This document shows positions 49,775-57,410 of a stretch of 64,000 nucleotides of DNA, in pieces. The notes beneath the pieces were generated by a model. The model was not told the origin of the DNA. It worked only from the letters and a program-made list of their open reading frames with translations, and ran no database searches. Position 1 is the stretch's first letter; every line of letters starts with the position of its first letter. Made by a program: the position numbers and the translations under genes. The stretch comes from Flavobacterium sp. HSC-32F16 (GTDB lineage: Bacteria; Bacteroidota; Bacteroidia; Flavobacteriales; Flavobacteriaceae), in assembly GCF_024171645.1 (NCBI RefSeq), contig NZ_JALKAC010000002.1, positions 992,001-1,056,000 of the forward strand, read 5' to 3'.

Positions 49775-51007
49775 ATGGCAAAAGTAGTATTAGAATGTTC
49801 GTTTTGTGGAAGAAAAAAGCCAGAAACTAATTTATTAATTGCCGGTATTAATGCACATATCTGTGATAAGTGTATTGAGCAGGCTCACGGAATTGTTTTA
49901 GAAGAATTAAAGTCAAGCGGAAGCGCGAAACTGGTTGGAGACTTAATTTTAAAGAAACCAAAAGAAATCAGAGCATTCCTTGATCAATATGTTATTGGGC
50001 AGGACCAGACAAAAAAAGTAATGTCGGTTGCAGTTTACAATCACTACAAACGTTTAATGCAGCAGCAATTAGACGATGAAGTTGAGATTGAAAAAAGTAA
50101 CATCATTATGGTAGGTCAAACCGGAACAGGAAAAACATTGGTTGCTAAAACAATCGCTAAAATGTTAGATGTTCCTTTGGCTATTGTTGATGCTACGGTT
50201 TTAACAGAAGCTGGTTATGTTGGAGAAGATGTTGAAAGTATTTTAACACGTCTTTTACAAGCCGCAGATTACGATGTAACCAAAGCCGAAAGAGGAATCG
50301 TATTTATTGATGAAATTGATAAAATTGCCCGTAAGAGCGATAATCCATCCATAACTCGTGACGTTTCTGGTGAAGGTGTACAGCAGGCTTTATTGAAACT
50401 ATTAGAAGGAACAGTTGTAAATGTACCGCCAAAAGGAGGTCGTAAACACCCGGACCAAAAATTTGTTGAGGTAAATACTCAAAATATCCTGTTTATTGCA
50501 GGAGGCGCTTTTGATGGAGTAGAACGTATCATTTCGAAACGTTTAAACCGTCAGGCAGTTGGATACTCGACTTCTAAAAATGTAGACAATATAGATAAAG
50601 ACAATTTACTTCAATACATTATTCCAAAAGACATCAAAGATTTTGGATTGATTCCGGAGATAATTGGTCGTTTACCGGTTTTAACGCACATGGATCCTTT
50701 AGATAAAGAAACTCTTCGTGCAATTTTAACACAGCCTAAAAATGCATTGGTAAAACAATATCAGAAATTATTTTTAATGGATGAAGTTGAATTTACGATT
50801 ACAGATGAAGCTTTAGATTTTATTGTAGACAAAGCATTAGAATACAAATTAGGAGCTCGTGGATTACGTTCGCTTTGTGAAGCTATCTTGACAGATGCGA
50901 TGTATGAGTTACCAAGTTCTGATGATAAAATTTTATCGATCGATAAAGATTATGCAGAGCATACTCTAAGTAAAAACTTATTGAAGCGAATGGAAATTGC
51001 TTCATAA
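49775..51007 (+). CDS. clpX: ATP-dependent Clp protease ATP-binding subunit ClpX
   Basis: ClpX is the hexameric AAA+ unfoldase that feeds ClpP. The 410-residue protein has the N-terminal zinc domain ([12 protein letters not shown] ... [11 protein letters not shown]), Walker [15 protein letters not shown] near residue 115, Walker [14 protein letters not shown] near residue 180, pore-1 loop [10 protein letters not shown], and the sensor-2 region ([16 protein letters not shown]). The ClpP-docking IGF-like loop should be near residue 265. It follows tig and clpP and is followed by two tandem terminator hairpins. Confidence 0.97.
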   Translation: MAKVVLECSFCGRKKPETNLLIAGINAHICDKCIEQAHGIVLEELKSSGSAKLVGDLILKKPKEIRAFLDQYVIGQDQTKKVMSVAVYNHYKRLMQQQLDDEVEIEKSNIIMVGQTGTGKTLVAKTIAKMLDVPLAIVDATVLTEAGYVGEDVESILTRLLQAADYDVTKAERGIVFIDEIDKIARKSDNPSITRDVSGEGVQQALLKLLEGTVVNVPPKGGRKHPDQKFVEVNTQNILFIAGGAFDGVERIISKRLNRQAVGYSTSKNVDNIDKDNLLQYIIPKDIKDFGLIPEIIGRLPVLTHMDPLDKETLRAILTQPKNALVKQYQKLFLMDEVEFTITDEALDFIVDKALEYKLGARGLRSLCEAILTDAMYELPSSDDKILSIDKDYAEHTLSKNLLKRMEIAS

Positions 51008-51017
51008 ATTTAATATC

Positions 51018-51088
51018 ACTTTCTCAAAGTTTACAACTTTGAGAAAGTCCATTTTATAAACCTGTTCATTTATTTGGACAGGTTTTTT
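51018..51088 (+). terminator. Tandem terminators after clpX
   Basis: A perfect 14-pair hairpin (ACTTTCTCAAAGTT-tac-AACTTTGAGAAAGT, 51018-51048) is followed by AACCTGTTC-(eight bases)-GGACAGGTT and a T run (51059-51088). The second is a classic intrinsic terminator. Confidence 0.8.
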
Positions 51089-51138
51089 TATACTTTTTAA
51101 ATAAGATTTTCGTTTCAGATTTTATGTAAATTGTAAGC

Positions 51139-51792
51139 ATGAAAAATATGATTTTTGTAATTGGTCTGGCTTTTATTTTGTCTTGTAATCAAAAAGATAA
51201 TAAAGAAAATTTAGTTTCTAAAAATGAAAACAAAACAGAGATAAATACAGAACGGGAACCCCGAATTGAAATTGATTACACGACCTATTATAAAGAAGCA
51301 AAACAGTATTGCAGCAGAAACAATCTCAATCAGGAAAAATTTATTTTAATTGATTTAGGGCTGCATTCCGGATACAAAAGATTCTTTGTTTTCGATTTTA
51401 AAGACAATACAATTTCAAAATCTTATATGGTAAGCCACGGTTGCGGCGATAATCCCTGGGGCGGCACTTATTCTAAAAACAAGCCGCAGATAAGCAACGA
51501 ATTTGATTCGCATTGTTCCTCTCTCGGTAAATATGTTATTTTAGATCGTGGCGTAAGTCAGTGGGGAATAAAGGTCAATTATGTTTTGCAGGGAAAAGAA
51601 AAGAGTAATTTTAACGCCCGGAAACGTGCTATTGTACTGCATTCATGGGAAGCCGTTCCTAATGATGAGGTTTATCCGTACGGGACACCTGAAGGCTGGG
51701 GCTGTCCTGCGGTATCAAACGAAAGCATGAAAGAAATTGATGAACTTTTGAAAACAAATAAAAAGGTTCTAATGTGGATTATTAAATCGTAA
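51139..51792 (+). CDS. Murein L,D-transpeptidase catalytic-domain-family lipoprotein
   Basis: The 217-residue protein has a lipoprotein leader (IFVIGLAFILSCNQ, cysteine near residue 16), a polar linker, then a YkuD_2-type catalytic domain: EKFILIDLGLHSGYKRFFVF, YMVSHGCGDNPWGG, and the active-site block EGWGCPAVSNESMKEI with the catalytic Cys near residue 196 and the conserved His in IVLHSWEAVP. Family members cross-link or modify peptidoglycan, though this subgroup is poorly studied. It is monocistronic; a long perfect hairpin follows between it and the convergent regulator gene. Confidence 0.85.
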   Translation: MKNMIFVIGLAFILSCNQKDNKENLVSKNENKTEINTEREPRIEIDYTTYYKEAKQYCSRNNLNQEKFILIDLGLHSGYKRFFVFDFKDNTISKSYMVSHGCGDNPWGGTYSKNKPQISNEFDSHCSSLGKYVILDRGVSQWGIKVNYVLQGKEKSNFNARKRAIVLHSWEAVPNDEVYPYGTPEGWGCPAVSNESMKEIDELLKTNKKVLMWIIKS

Positions 51793-51837
51793 GTTTTCAA
51801 GAGATCTTTTCGTGTAATGAAAATGAAAGGTTTAAAA

Positions 51838-51913
51838 TAGCCCTGCTCTGCACTATATCTTTTGTGTCTCGTTTTTGAACGAGACACAAAAGATATAGTG
51901 CAGAGCAGGACTA
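51838..51913. repeat. Long hairpin element: 32-bp perfect inverted repeat
   Basis: Arms 51842-51873 and 51878-51909 are perfect 32-base complements around the loop TTTG; three further pairs form after one mismatch at 51841/51910. The core is CTTTTGTGTCTCG/CGAGACACAAAAG. The element lies between convergent genes. It is far longer than an ordinary terminator and lacks a T tract. Its CTTTTGT/ACAAAAG core resembles the hairpin at 57447-57473. Confidence 0.9.
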
Positions 51914-51953
51914 AAAGTTCTTGTGAAAAGGATATTTTCTGCTTCTAAAGAAA

Positions 51954-52916
51954 CTACTGAACTCTGAATTTTTCCCTATATTCTATTGGTTTCATGCCCA
52001 CCATTTTATAAAATACCTTTCTAAAAGCTTTTGGATCGTTGTAACCTGTTTTTTCGATAATTTCTGAAATCGAAAGCTGGGTTTGTTCTAAATATTTTTT
52101 GGAGCTCTCTACTCTTATATTTTGAAGATATTCAATTGGCGGAATTCCCGTAACTTGTTTAAAACGGCGTGTCATGTTTCGGGCGCTGGTTGGAATATCT
52201 TTAGTAATCTCTTCCAGTTTTTCGATGCTGTGATATTGACTTTCAATTTTTTGCTGCAACATCGCGACTAATGTATCATTATGTAAATGATTCGGTCTGA
52301 AAGTGCTGAAATAACTTTGTTTGTATCTATTTAAATCAATCGAGAAAATCTTGGCAATTTGTACTGCAATTTCATTGCCGCAATATTTCTGAACCAAAAG
52401 AATCAATAAATGAAACGTTGAGGTAGATCCGCCGCTGGTATACAAACTGCCATCTGCCGTTAAAGTTTCTTCGGATTTTAATTTTACCATTGGAAAAGCC
52501 TTTGTAAAAGCGCTGCAAGCGTCAACATGGGTTGTTGCCAATTTTTCGTTTAATAATCCAGAAGCAGCAAACAAAAAGGCTCCAGTACAAAAACTCGCTA
52601 ATTCGGCTCCGGACTGATGCTGTTTTTGCAGCCACGGAATGAATTTTTTATTCTTCGCAATCATTTCGCCCATATTGTCAGTCGTAAAAGCCGGAATTAA
52701 AATTAAATCTAAAGTTTTTGAACTTTCGATAGAATTGATTTCATATCCAAATAAATGTTCCTGATTTATCTGCTCAGCCGATTGAAAAACCATAATTTCA
52801 AAAGGTTTTTCGGTTTCTTTCGATAATTTATTAGCGGTTTCAAAAACTTCTAAAATAGCAGCTATGCTTAATAATTTATAGTCGTGAGGAACGATTAAAC
52901 CTACTTTCTTGATCAT
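51954..52916 (-). CDS. GlxA-type AraC family transcriptional regulator
   Basis: The 320-residue protein has an N-terminal DJ-1/PfpI-like domain (VGLIVPHDYKLLSIAAILEV; nucleophile-elbow-like ELASFCTGAFLFAASGLL with a Cys near residue 110) and a C-terminal AraC helix-turn-helix domain (about residues 220-320, DIPTSARNMTRRFKQVTGIP and SISEIIEKTGYNDPKAFRKV). GlxA-type regulators respond to unknown ligands through the DJ-1 part. It is divergent from the VOC/SRPBCC array, so it is a candidate regulator of it. It has its own -7 element. Confidence 0.9.
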   Translation of the reverse strand: MIKKVGLIVPHDYKLLSIAAILEVFETANKLSKETEKPFEIMVFQSAEQINQEHLFGYEINSIESSKTLDLILIPAFTTDNMGEMIAKNKKFIPWLQKQHQSGAELASFCTGAFLFAASGLLNEKLATTHVDACSAFTKAFPMVKLKSEETLTADGSLYTSGGSTSTFHLLILLVQKYCGNEIAVQIAKIFSIDLNRYKQSYFSTFRPNHLHNDTLVAMLQQKIESQYHSIEKLEEITKDIPTSARNMTRRFKQVTGIPPIEYLQNIRVESSKKYLEQTQLSISEIIEKTGYNDPKAFRKVFYKMVGMKPIEYREKFRVQ

Positions 52917-52950
52917 GATTTTCTGGTTTTTAGTAAAGTTAATTGCAAAA

Positions 52951-52958
52951 CAAATGTA
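52951..52958 (-). promoter_or_regulatory. -7 promoter element of the GlxA-type regulator gene
   Basis: The minus strand reads TACATTTG, an exact TAnnTTTG match about 34 bases before the ATG at 52916. Confidence 0.55.
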
Positions 52959-53058
52959 AGTATTTTGTCTTAAATGCCCCTAAAATTGACTTTTATTGTA
53001 TCATAATCAAAGTGTTAAAGATTTAAATTTGTTTTAAATAATTGTAACTTTATATATC

Positions 53059-53469
53059 ATGGAAACAAAAATTTTTATAAATCTGCCCGTAAAAAATTTA
53101 AATAACGCAATATCATTTTACAATGAATTGGGTTTTTTAAGCGATCTAAGATTTACAAATGAAAAGGGCGCTTGTATCATTATTAGTAAAAGTATAAATG
53201 TTATGCTTTTGGTTGAAGAATTTTATGGAACATTTACCGATAAGCAAATTTGTGATGCTAAAACGACCAGCGAAGTTCTTATTGCTGTTTCTGTAGAAAC
53301 CCGAAAAGAAGTCGATGAAATAATGGAGAAAGCAGTTAAAGCTGGGGGAACAGATTACAGAAGAAAACAAGATTTTGAATGGATGTATCAAAGAACTTTT
53401 CTTGATCCGGATGGGCATCATTGGGAATTTTTCTATATGGATGAAACTCAGATTCCGGATCAGATGTAA
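53059..53469 (+). CDS. VOC family protein (first copy)
   Basis: The 136-residue protein belongs to the vicinal oxygen chelate fold (glyoxalase/bleomycin-resistance/dioxygenase superfamily). It has the opening INLPVKNLNNAISFYNELGF and the closing FLDPDGHHWEFFYMDETQIP, with a central TSEVLIAVSVETRKEVDEIM. It is a clear paralogue of the VOC gene at 54439. VOC proteins of this size may be metalloenzymes or binding proteins; the reaction is not predictable. A near-match -7 box (TAACTTTA) lies at 53045. The frameshifted SRPBCC gene follows after 14 bases. Confidence 0.9.
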   Translation: METKIFINLPVKNLNNAISFYNELGFLSDLRFTNEKGACIIISKSINVMLLVEEFYGTFTDKQICDAKTTSEVLIAVSVETRKEVDEIMEKAVKAGGTDYRRKQDFEWMYQRTFLDPDGHHWEFFYMDETQIPDQM

Positions 53470-53483
53470 TTTTTAAAAGTAAA

Positions 53484-53890
53484 ATGATCACAGTTCAAAA
53501 TACAATTAATGCATCTATAGATAGAGTATGGGATTTCTGGATTTCTCCAAAACACTACAAAACTGGAATTATGCTTTTGATGAATGGCATACGCCTTGTG
53601 CAGAAAATGATTTACAGGTACACCGTAAATTTAAGTACGAAATGACAGCCAAAGATAAAAGCGCAGGTTTCGATTTTGAAGGTGAATATACTAAAATAGA
53701 AAAATTTAGATTAATAGAATATAAGCTTTTAGATAACAGAACAGGAAGTGTACATTTTGAAGATTATGGAGAAAAGGTAAAAATCACAGAAATATTTGAA
53801 CCCACAAAAGAAGATTCTGAAAGTATGCAGAAACAATGGTGTCAGAACGTAATTGACAATTTTAAAAAATATATTGAAAGTGTTGAATAA
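53484..53890 (+). pseudogene. Frameshifted SRPBCC (AHSA1-like) gene
   Basis: From the ATG at 53484 the frame reads ITVQNTINASIDRVWDFWIS and then runs into nonsense, while a second frame from 53528 continues NWNYAFDEWHTPCAENDL to the end at 53890. The intact neighbour at 53915 has ITVQNTIKAPINKVWNFWTL and WHTPYTENDI in a single frame. Adding one A to the AAAA run at 53559-53562 joins the halves into a 135-residue protein, the same size as the neighbour (134). Either the gene is recently broken or the base call is wrong. The truncated form from 53528 lacks the first strand and helix. Confidence 0.85.
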
Positions 53891-53914
53891 GTATAAATTT
53901 TAAATAGATAAATA

Positions 53915-54319
53915 ATGATAACAGTACAAAATACAATCAAAGCACCAATAAATAAAGTATGGAATTTTTGGACACTGCCCGAACATATTACAAAATGGAG
54001 TTTTGCTTCTCCGGACTGGCACACGCCTTATACAGAAAATGATATAAAACAAGGCGGAAAATTCAAATCGACAATGGCAGCGAAAGACGGCAGCATGAGT
54101 TTTGATTTTGAAGGCGAATATACTTTTGTTGAAGAAAATAAAGTAATTAAGTATGTTATGGCTGATGGAAGAAAAGTCGAAATCAGTTTCAAAGAAACTT
54201 TAGATGGAGTAGAAATAACAGAAAGTTTCGATCCCGAAACTCAAAATCCGGAAGAAATGCAGCGCGGAGGCTGGCAGGCGATTCTGGACAACTTTAAAAA
54301 TTATGTAGAGAATAATTGA
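53915..54319 (+). CDS. SRPBCC domain protein (AHSA1-like), second copy
   Basis: The 134-residue protein has the START/Bet v1-like SRPBCC fold: the first strand and helix TVQNTIKAPINKVWNFWTLPEHITKW, then GKFKSTMAAKDGSMSFDFEGEYTFV and the long C-terminal helix PEEMQRGGWQAILDNFKNYVE. Such proteins bind hydrophobic ligands or activate Hsp90 relatives; the ligand is unknown. It follows the frameshifted paralogue by 24 bases. Similarity between the two is high throughout, so they come from a recent duplication. Confidence 0.9.
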   Translation: MITVQNTIKAPINKVWNFWTLPEHITKWSFASPDWHTPYTENDIKQGGKFKSTMAAKDGSMSFDFEGEYTFVEENKVIKYVMADGRKVEISFKETLDGVEITESFDPETQNPEEMQRGGWQAILDNFKNYVENN

Positions 54320-54324
54320 TTCTT

Positions 54325-54366
54325 TGATAGGTTCAAAGGTACAGAGTTGCAAAGGCTCAAAGGTTT
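54325..54366. repeat. GGTTCAAAGG-type degenerate repeats
   Basis: GGTTCAAAGG, ACAGAG, GCAAAGG and GCTCAAAGG follow one another at about ten- to eleven-base spacing. On the minus strand this reads as CTTTG words, one of which (TACCTTTG) matches the -7 consensus. The stretch is noncoding, between two genes of the array. Confidence 0.55.
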
Positions 54367-54438
54367 TTCCCTAATCTTAAATTAACTTACATCACTTATA
54401 TGGTTTAAAAAAAAATGTTTAACGAAAAATATCAAAGA

Positions 54439-54846
54439 ATGACGAAACAAATATGGTTAAATCTGCCTGTAAAAAGCGTGGCAAAAGCAAAAGATTTTTT
54501 CTGGAAAATAGGCTTCTCTTTTAATGAGCAGCACGATACGCCAAGTTCAACCTGCATGGTTGTGGGTGAATCACATTTTGTAGTAATGCTGTTTGAAGAA
54601 TCACTTTTTGAAGGTTTTTCGCAAAACAAAATTACCGACACAAAAGCAAGTTCTGAACTTTTGATTTCAATAGATGCAGAAAGTAAAGAAGAAGTTGATG
54701 AACTGGCTCAAAAAGTACAAGATGCCGGAGGAACTATTTTTTCTCCTCCAGCCGAAAGTCAGGGATGGATGTATGGCTTTGGCTTTGCCGATGTAGACGG
54801 ACATCGCTGGAATGTTTTATTTATGGATTTTACTAAACTATCTTAA
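54439..54846 (+). CDS. VOC family protein (second copy)
   Basis: The 135-residue protein opens with KQIWLNLPVKSVAKAKDFFW, has the central TKASSELLISIDAESKEEVD, and ends with FGFADVDGHRWNVLFMDFTK. It is a paralogue of the VOC gene at 53059 (the NLPVK and SELLI...EVDE blocks correspond). I start at MTKQIWLN (54439), eight residues after an in-frame Met at 54415, because the extra residues fall outside the fold. The next SRPBCC gene starts two bases after its stop. Confidence 0.9.
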   Translation: MTKQIWLNLPVKSVAKAKDFFWKIGFSFNEQHDTPSSTCMVVGESHFVVMLFEESLFEGFSQNKITDTKASSELLISIDAESKEEVDELAQKVQDAGGTIFSPPAESQGWMYGFGFADVDGHRWNVLFMDFTKLS

Positions 54847-54848
54847 TT

Positions 54849-55292
54849 ATGGAAACTTTAGAATTTAAAATAAGAATTAAAGCCCCGGCTCAAAAAGTTT
54901 GGGATGTTTTATGGAATGATGAAACCTATAGAAAATGGACAAGTGTTTTTTGCGAAGGATCTCATACCATAAGTACTTGGAACGAAGGAGATAAAATACA
55001 TTTTATGACACCAAGCGGAGAAGGAATGTATAGTATAATTGAAACAAAAACGCCAAACGAATATATGGCTTTTAAGCATATAGGTGAAATAAAAGATTTT
55101 AAAGAACAGCCTCTCGATGAAGAAACAAAAGAATGGAGCGGCGCAATGGAAACCTACCGATTAATTGAAGATGGTGAATTTACAGATTTGATTGCTCGTA
55201 ATGATTCGGTTGAAAAATATGTCGATTATTTTAAAGATGTTTTTCCCAGAGGTTTGGAAGTAGTAAAACAATTATCAGAAGGAAGAGATTAG
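54849..55292 (+). CDS. SRPBCC domain protein (third copy)
   Basis: The 147-residue protein has the SRPBCC fold: LEFKIRIKAPAQKVWDVLWN with the strand-helix start, DETYRKWTSVFCEGSHTIST, an acidic middle (MAFKHIGEIKDFKEQPLDEE), and a final helix YFKDVFPRGLEVVKQLSEG. It is more distant from the two SRPBCC genes upstream than they are from each other. It is translationally close to the VOC gene before it (two-base gap), so this VOC-SRPBCC pair mirrors the first pair at 53059-53890. Confidence 0.9.
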   Translation: METLEFKIRIKAPAQKVWDVLWNDETYRKWTSVFCEGSHTISTWNEGDKIHFMTPSGEGMYSIIETKTPNEYMAFKHIGEIKDFKEQPLDEETKEWSGAMETYRLIEDGEFTDLIARNDSVEKYVDYFKDVFPRGLEVVKQLSEGRD

Positions 55293-55327
55293 GAGAATAG
55301 AAGAAAGAGAATAGAAGAAAGAGAAGT
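55293..55327. repeat. Tandem 14-bp repeat
   Basis: GAGAATAGAAGAAA occurs twice in direct tandem (55293-55306 and 55307-55320), with a partial third copy (GAGAA). It lies right after an SRPBCC stop codon. Confidence 0.75.
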
Positions 55328-55385
55328 GATTAAATTTTACAACTATTGCAAAGGACATTAACAATTCACAATTTAAAAAAATATC

Positions 55386-55817
55386 ATGGCAGCAGTAAAT
55401 CCATATTTAATGTTTAACGGAACTTGCGAAGAAGCATTTCTGTTTTACAAATCCGTTTTTGGGGGAGAATTCCCGTATATCGGAAAATTTAAAGACGCAC
55501 CTGCAGAAGAAGGCGGAGAGCAGCTTTCAGAAGCAGATGCAAACAGAATCATGCACGTTTCACTCCCAATTGGGAATACTATTTTAATGGGAAGTGATAC
55601 ACATCCAAGATATGGAGATGTAGGTTTTGGAGATAATTTCTCCATTTCAATTAATACAGAAAGCACCGATGAAGCAGATCGAATTTTTAACGGACTTTCG
55701 GCCGGAGGGCACATTGAAATGCCTCTAAATAAAACATTCTGGGGCGCTTATTTCGGAATGTTCAAAGATAAATTCGGTGTAAACTGGATGGTAAACTTTG
55801 ACGAAAACCAAAAATAG
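55386..55817 (+). CDS. VOC family protein (PhnB-like, third copy)
   Basis: The 143-residue protein is a VOC member of the PhnB/3-demethylubiquinone-methyltransferase-like type: AVNPYLMFNGTCEEAFLFYK, a His in MHVSLPIGNTILMGSD, and the end WGAYFGMFKDKFGVNWMVNF. It differs from the two VOC genes upstream and is not a recent copy of them. It ends the VOC/SRPBCC array; an inverted repeat follows directly. The substrate is unknown; PhnB-like proteins have no firmly known reaction. Confidence 0.92.
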   Translation: MAAVNPYLMFNGTCEEAFLFYKSVFGGEFPYIGKFKDAPAEEGGEQLSEADANRIMHVSLPIGNTILMGSDTHPRYGDVGFGDNFSISINTESTDEADRIFNGLSAGGHIEMPLNKTFWGAYFGMFKDKFGVNWMVNFDENQK

Positions 55818-55824
55818 TTTTACC

Positions 55825-55882
55825 GCCGCAAATTCACGAATTATATAAGTATGCTGTTTAGAAAAATTAGTGAATTCGCGGC
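55825..55882. repeat. Imperfect inverted repeat GCCGC...GCGGC
   Basis: The arms 55825-55842 and 55865-55882 are complementary over 18 bases with two mismatches (GCCGCAAATTCACGAATT against AATTAGTGAATTCGCGGC), with a 22-base loop. It lies between the array and serB and is not followed by a T tract. Confidence 0.75.
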
Positions 55883-56019
55883 TTAAAAAACAAACTCACT
55901 TGTTACGTTATTTTAGTAGTAGCGTATTATTGTTAAATTACTTAAGAAAGCGCATGAATATGCACTTTTCCTTTGCAAAAAAAACAAGGATTATTCTTTT
56001 TTATCACCAAGAGATTGTC

Positions 56020-56027
56020 GATTTTTG
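56020..56027 (+). promoter_or_regulatory. Probable -7 promoter element of serB
   Basis: GATTTTTG is a one-mismatch match to TAnnTTTG, 25 bases before the ATG at 56053. It supports that start over an upstream Met. Confidence 0.4.
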
Positions 56028-56052
56028 TCGCTTCAAAATCAATAAAGATAAA

Positions 56053-57282
56053 ATGGAAGTAGAGGATAAAGAAATTATTTTATTAAAAGTTTCAGGACAT
56101 GATAAAATAGGAGTTACAGCAGGTTTAACAGCTGTATTAGCGGCTTATGATGCTAATATTTTAGATATCGGTCAAGCCGATATTCATGATACGCTTTCTT
56201 TAGGGATTTTGTTTGAAATTGAGGCAGGTTCTTCATCTGCACCAGTTTTAAAAGATTTATTATTCAAAGCTTATGAATTAGAAATCAAAGTTAAGTTTAT
56301 TCCAATCTCGATCGAAGATTACGAGAAATGGGTAAAATCACAGTCTAAACAGCGTTATATCATCAATATTTTAGGCGAAAAGTTAGCGGCGTCACAATTG
56401 GCGGCAGTAACTAAAATAATGTCAGATCAAAATCTAAATATCGATTCCATTATCCGTTTAACAGGAAGAACTTCAATTGTCGAAAAAGAACAATATCCTC
56501 GTTCTTGTATTCAATTATCTGTAACTGGTGAAATCGTAAATAAAATTGTCATGACGGCAAGTTTCATGGAGATTTCCAGAACTTTAAACGTTGATATTTC
56601 TTTCCAGGAAGATAATATTTACAGAAGAAACCGTCGTTTGGTCTGCTTCGATATGGATTCAACTCTAATCCAAACCGAAGTTATCGACGAACTGGCAGAA
56701 CTAAACGGAGTTGGACCGCAGGTAAGAGCTATTACAGAATCGGCGATGAATGGCGAAATTGATTTCAACGAAAGTTTTAAACAGCGTATGGCTTTGTTGG
56801 AAGGTTTGAGCGAAGATGTTTTACAAAATGTTGCTAAGAATTTACCAATAACACAAGGTGCACATCGTTTAATGAAAGCCTTGAAATATTATGGTTATAA
56901 AACCGCAATTCTTTCTGGAGGATTTACCTATTTTGGAGATTATCTGCAAAAAGAACTCGGTATCGATTATGTTCATGCCAATCAATTAGAAATTAAAGAC
57001 GGGAAACTAACCGGGAAATATCTGGGCGATATCGTAGACGGTCAAAAGAAAGCCGAATACCTAAAAGCAATTGCCGAAAAAGAAGGAATTCACATTAACC
57101 AAACTATTGCAGTTGGTGACGGAGCAAACGATTTACCAATGCTAAACTTAGCGGGTTTAGGAATCGCTTTCCACGCAAAACCAAAAGTAAAAGAAAGTGC
57201 TTCAACCTCAATTTCAAGTTTAGGACTTGATGGTGTTTTATACCTTTTAGGATACCATGATAGGTATATCGATATGATGTAA
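56053..57282 (+). CDS. serB: Phosphoserine phosphatase
   Basis: SerB removes the phosphate from phosphoserine in the last step of serine synthesis. The 409-residue protein has an N-terminal pair of ACT-like domains (EIILLKVSGHDKIGVTAGLT and KQRYIINILGEKLAASQLAAV) and a C-terminal HAD domain. The HAD motifs are clear: motif I LVCFDMDSTLIQTEVIDELA near residue 200, motif II AILSGGFTYFGDYL, and motif III AVGDGANDLPMLNLAGLGIAF. I start at MEVEDKEIIL; the frame is open for 61 further codons upstream, but that part overlaps the promoter and lacks family resemblance. Confidence 0.94.
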   Translation: MEVEDKEIILLKVSGHDKIGVTAGLTAVLAAYDANILDIGQADIHDTLSLGILFEIEAGSSSAPVLKDLLFKAYELEIKVKFIPISIEDYEKWVKSQSKQRYIINILGEKLAASQLAAVTKIMSDQNLNIDSIIRLTGRTSIVEKEQYPRSCIQLSVTGEIVNKIVMTASFMEISRTLNVDISFQEDNIYRRNRRLVCFDMDSTLIQTEVIDELAELNGVGPQVRAITESAMNGEIDFNESFKQRMALLEGLSEDVLQNVAKNLPITQGAHRLMKALKYYGYKTAILSGGFTYFGDYLQKELGIDYVHANQLEIKDGKLTGKYLGDIVDGQKKAEYLKAIAEKEGIHINQTIAVGDGANDLPMLNLAGLGIAFHAKPKVKESASTSISSLGLDGVLYLLGYHDRYIDMM

Positions 57283-57287
57283 ATAAT

Positions 57288-57358
57288 CATTGTCACCCCT
57301 GAGCGAAGTCAAAGGGCTTTGATGTCGAAAAGAGCTTCGATTTCGCTCAGCCTGACAA
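57288..57358. repeat. Inverted repeat TGTCACCC...CTGACA (REP-like)
   Basis: The left arm begins ATTGTCACCCCTGAGCGAAG and the right arm is its near complement (TTCGCTCAGCCTGACAAT), with a central CAAAGGGCTTTGATG part. I recall TGTCACCCTGAGCGAAGTCGAAGG as a common intergenic element in Bacteroidota. It begins a few bases after the serB stop. Confidence 0.75.
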
Positions 57359-57376
57359 TATTGAGGAAACCTTATC

Positions 57377-57406
57377 AGCTTAGAATCTTAGAACCTTAGA
57401 GTCTTA
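57377..57406. repeat. Degenerate CTTAGAA-type short repeats
   Basis: CTTAGAAT, CTTAGAAC, CTTAGAGT and CTTAATA follow one another at about eight- to ten-base spacing, matching the words at 48788-48823. It lies between two inverted-repeat elements. Confidence 0.55.
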
Positions 57407-57410
57407 ATAA

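Noticed and set aside
55870..56052. A 61-codon N-terminal extension of serB.
   Set aside because: It overlaps a repeat element and the likely promoter, contains no family motif, and its composition looks like translated intergenic DNA.
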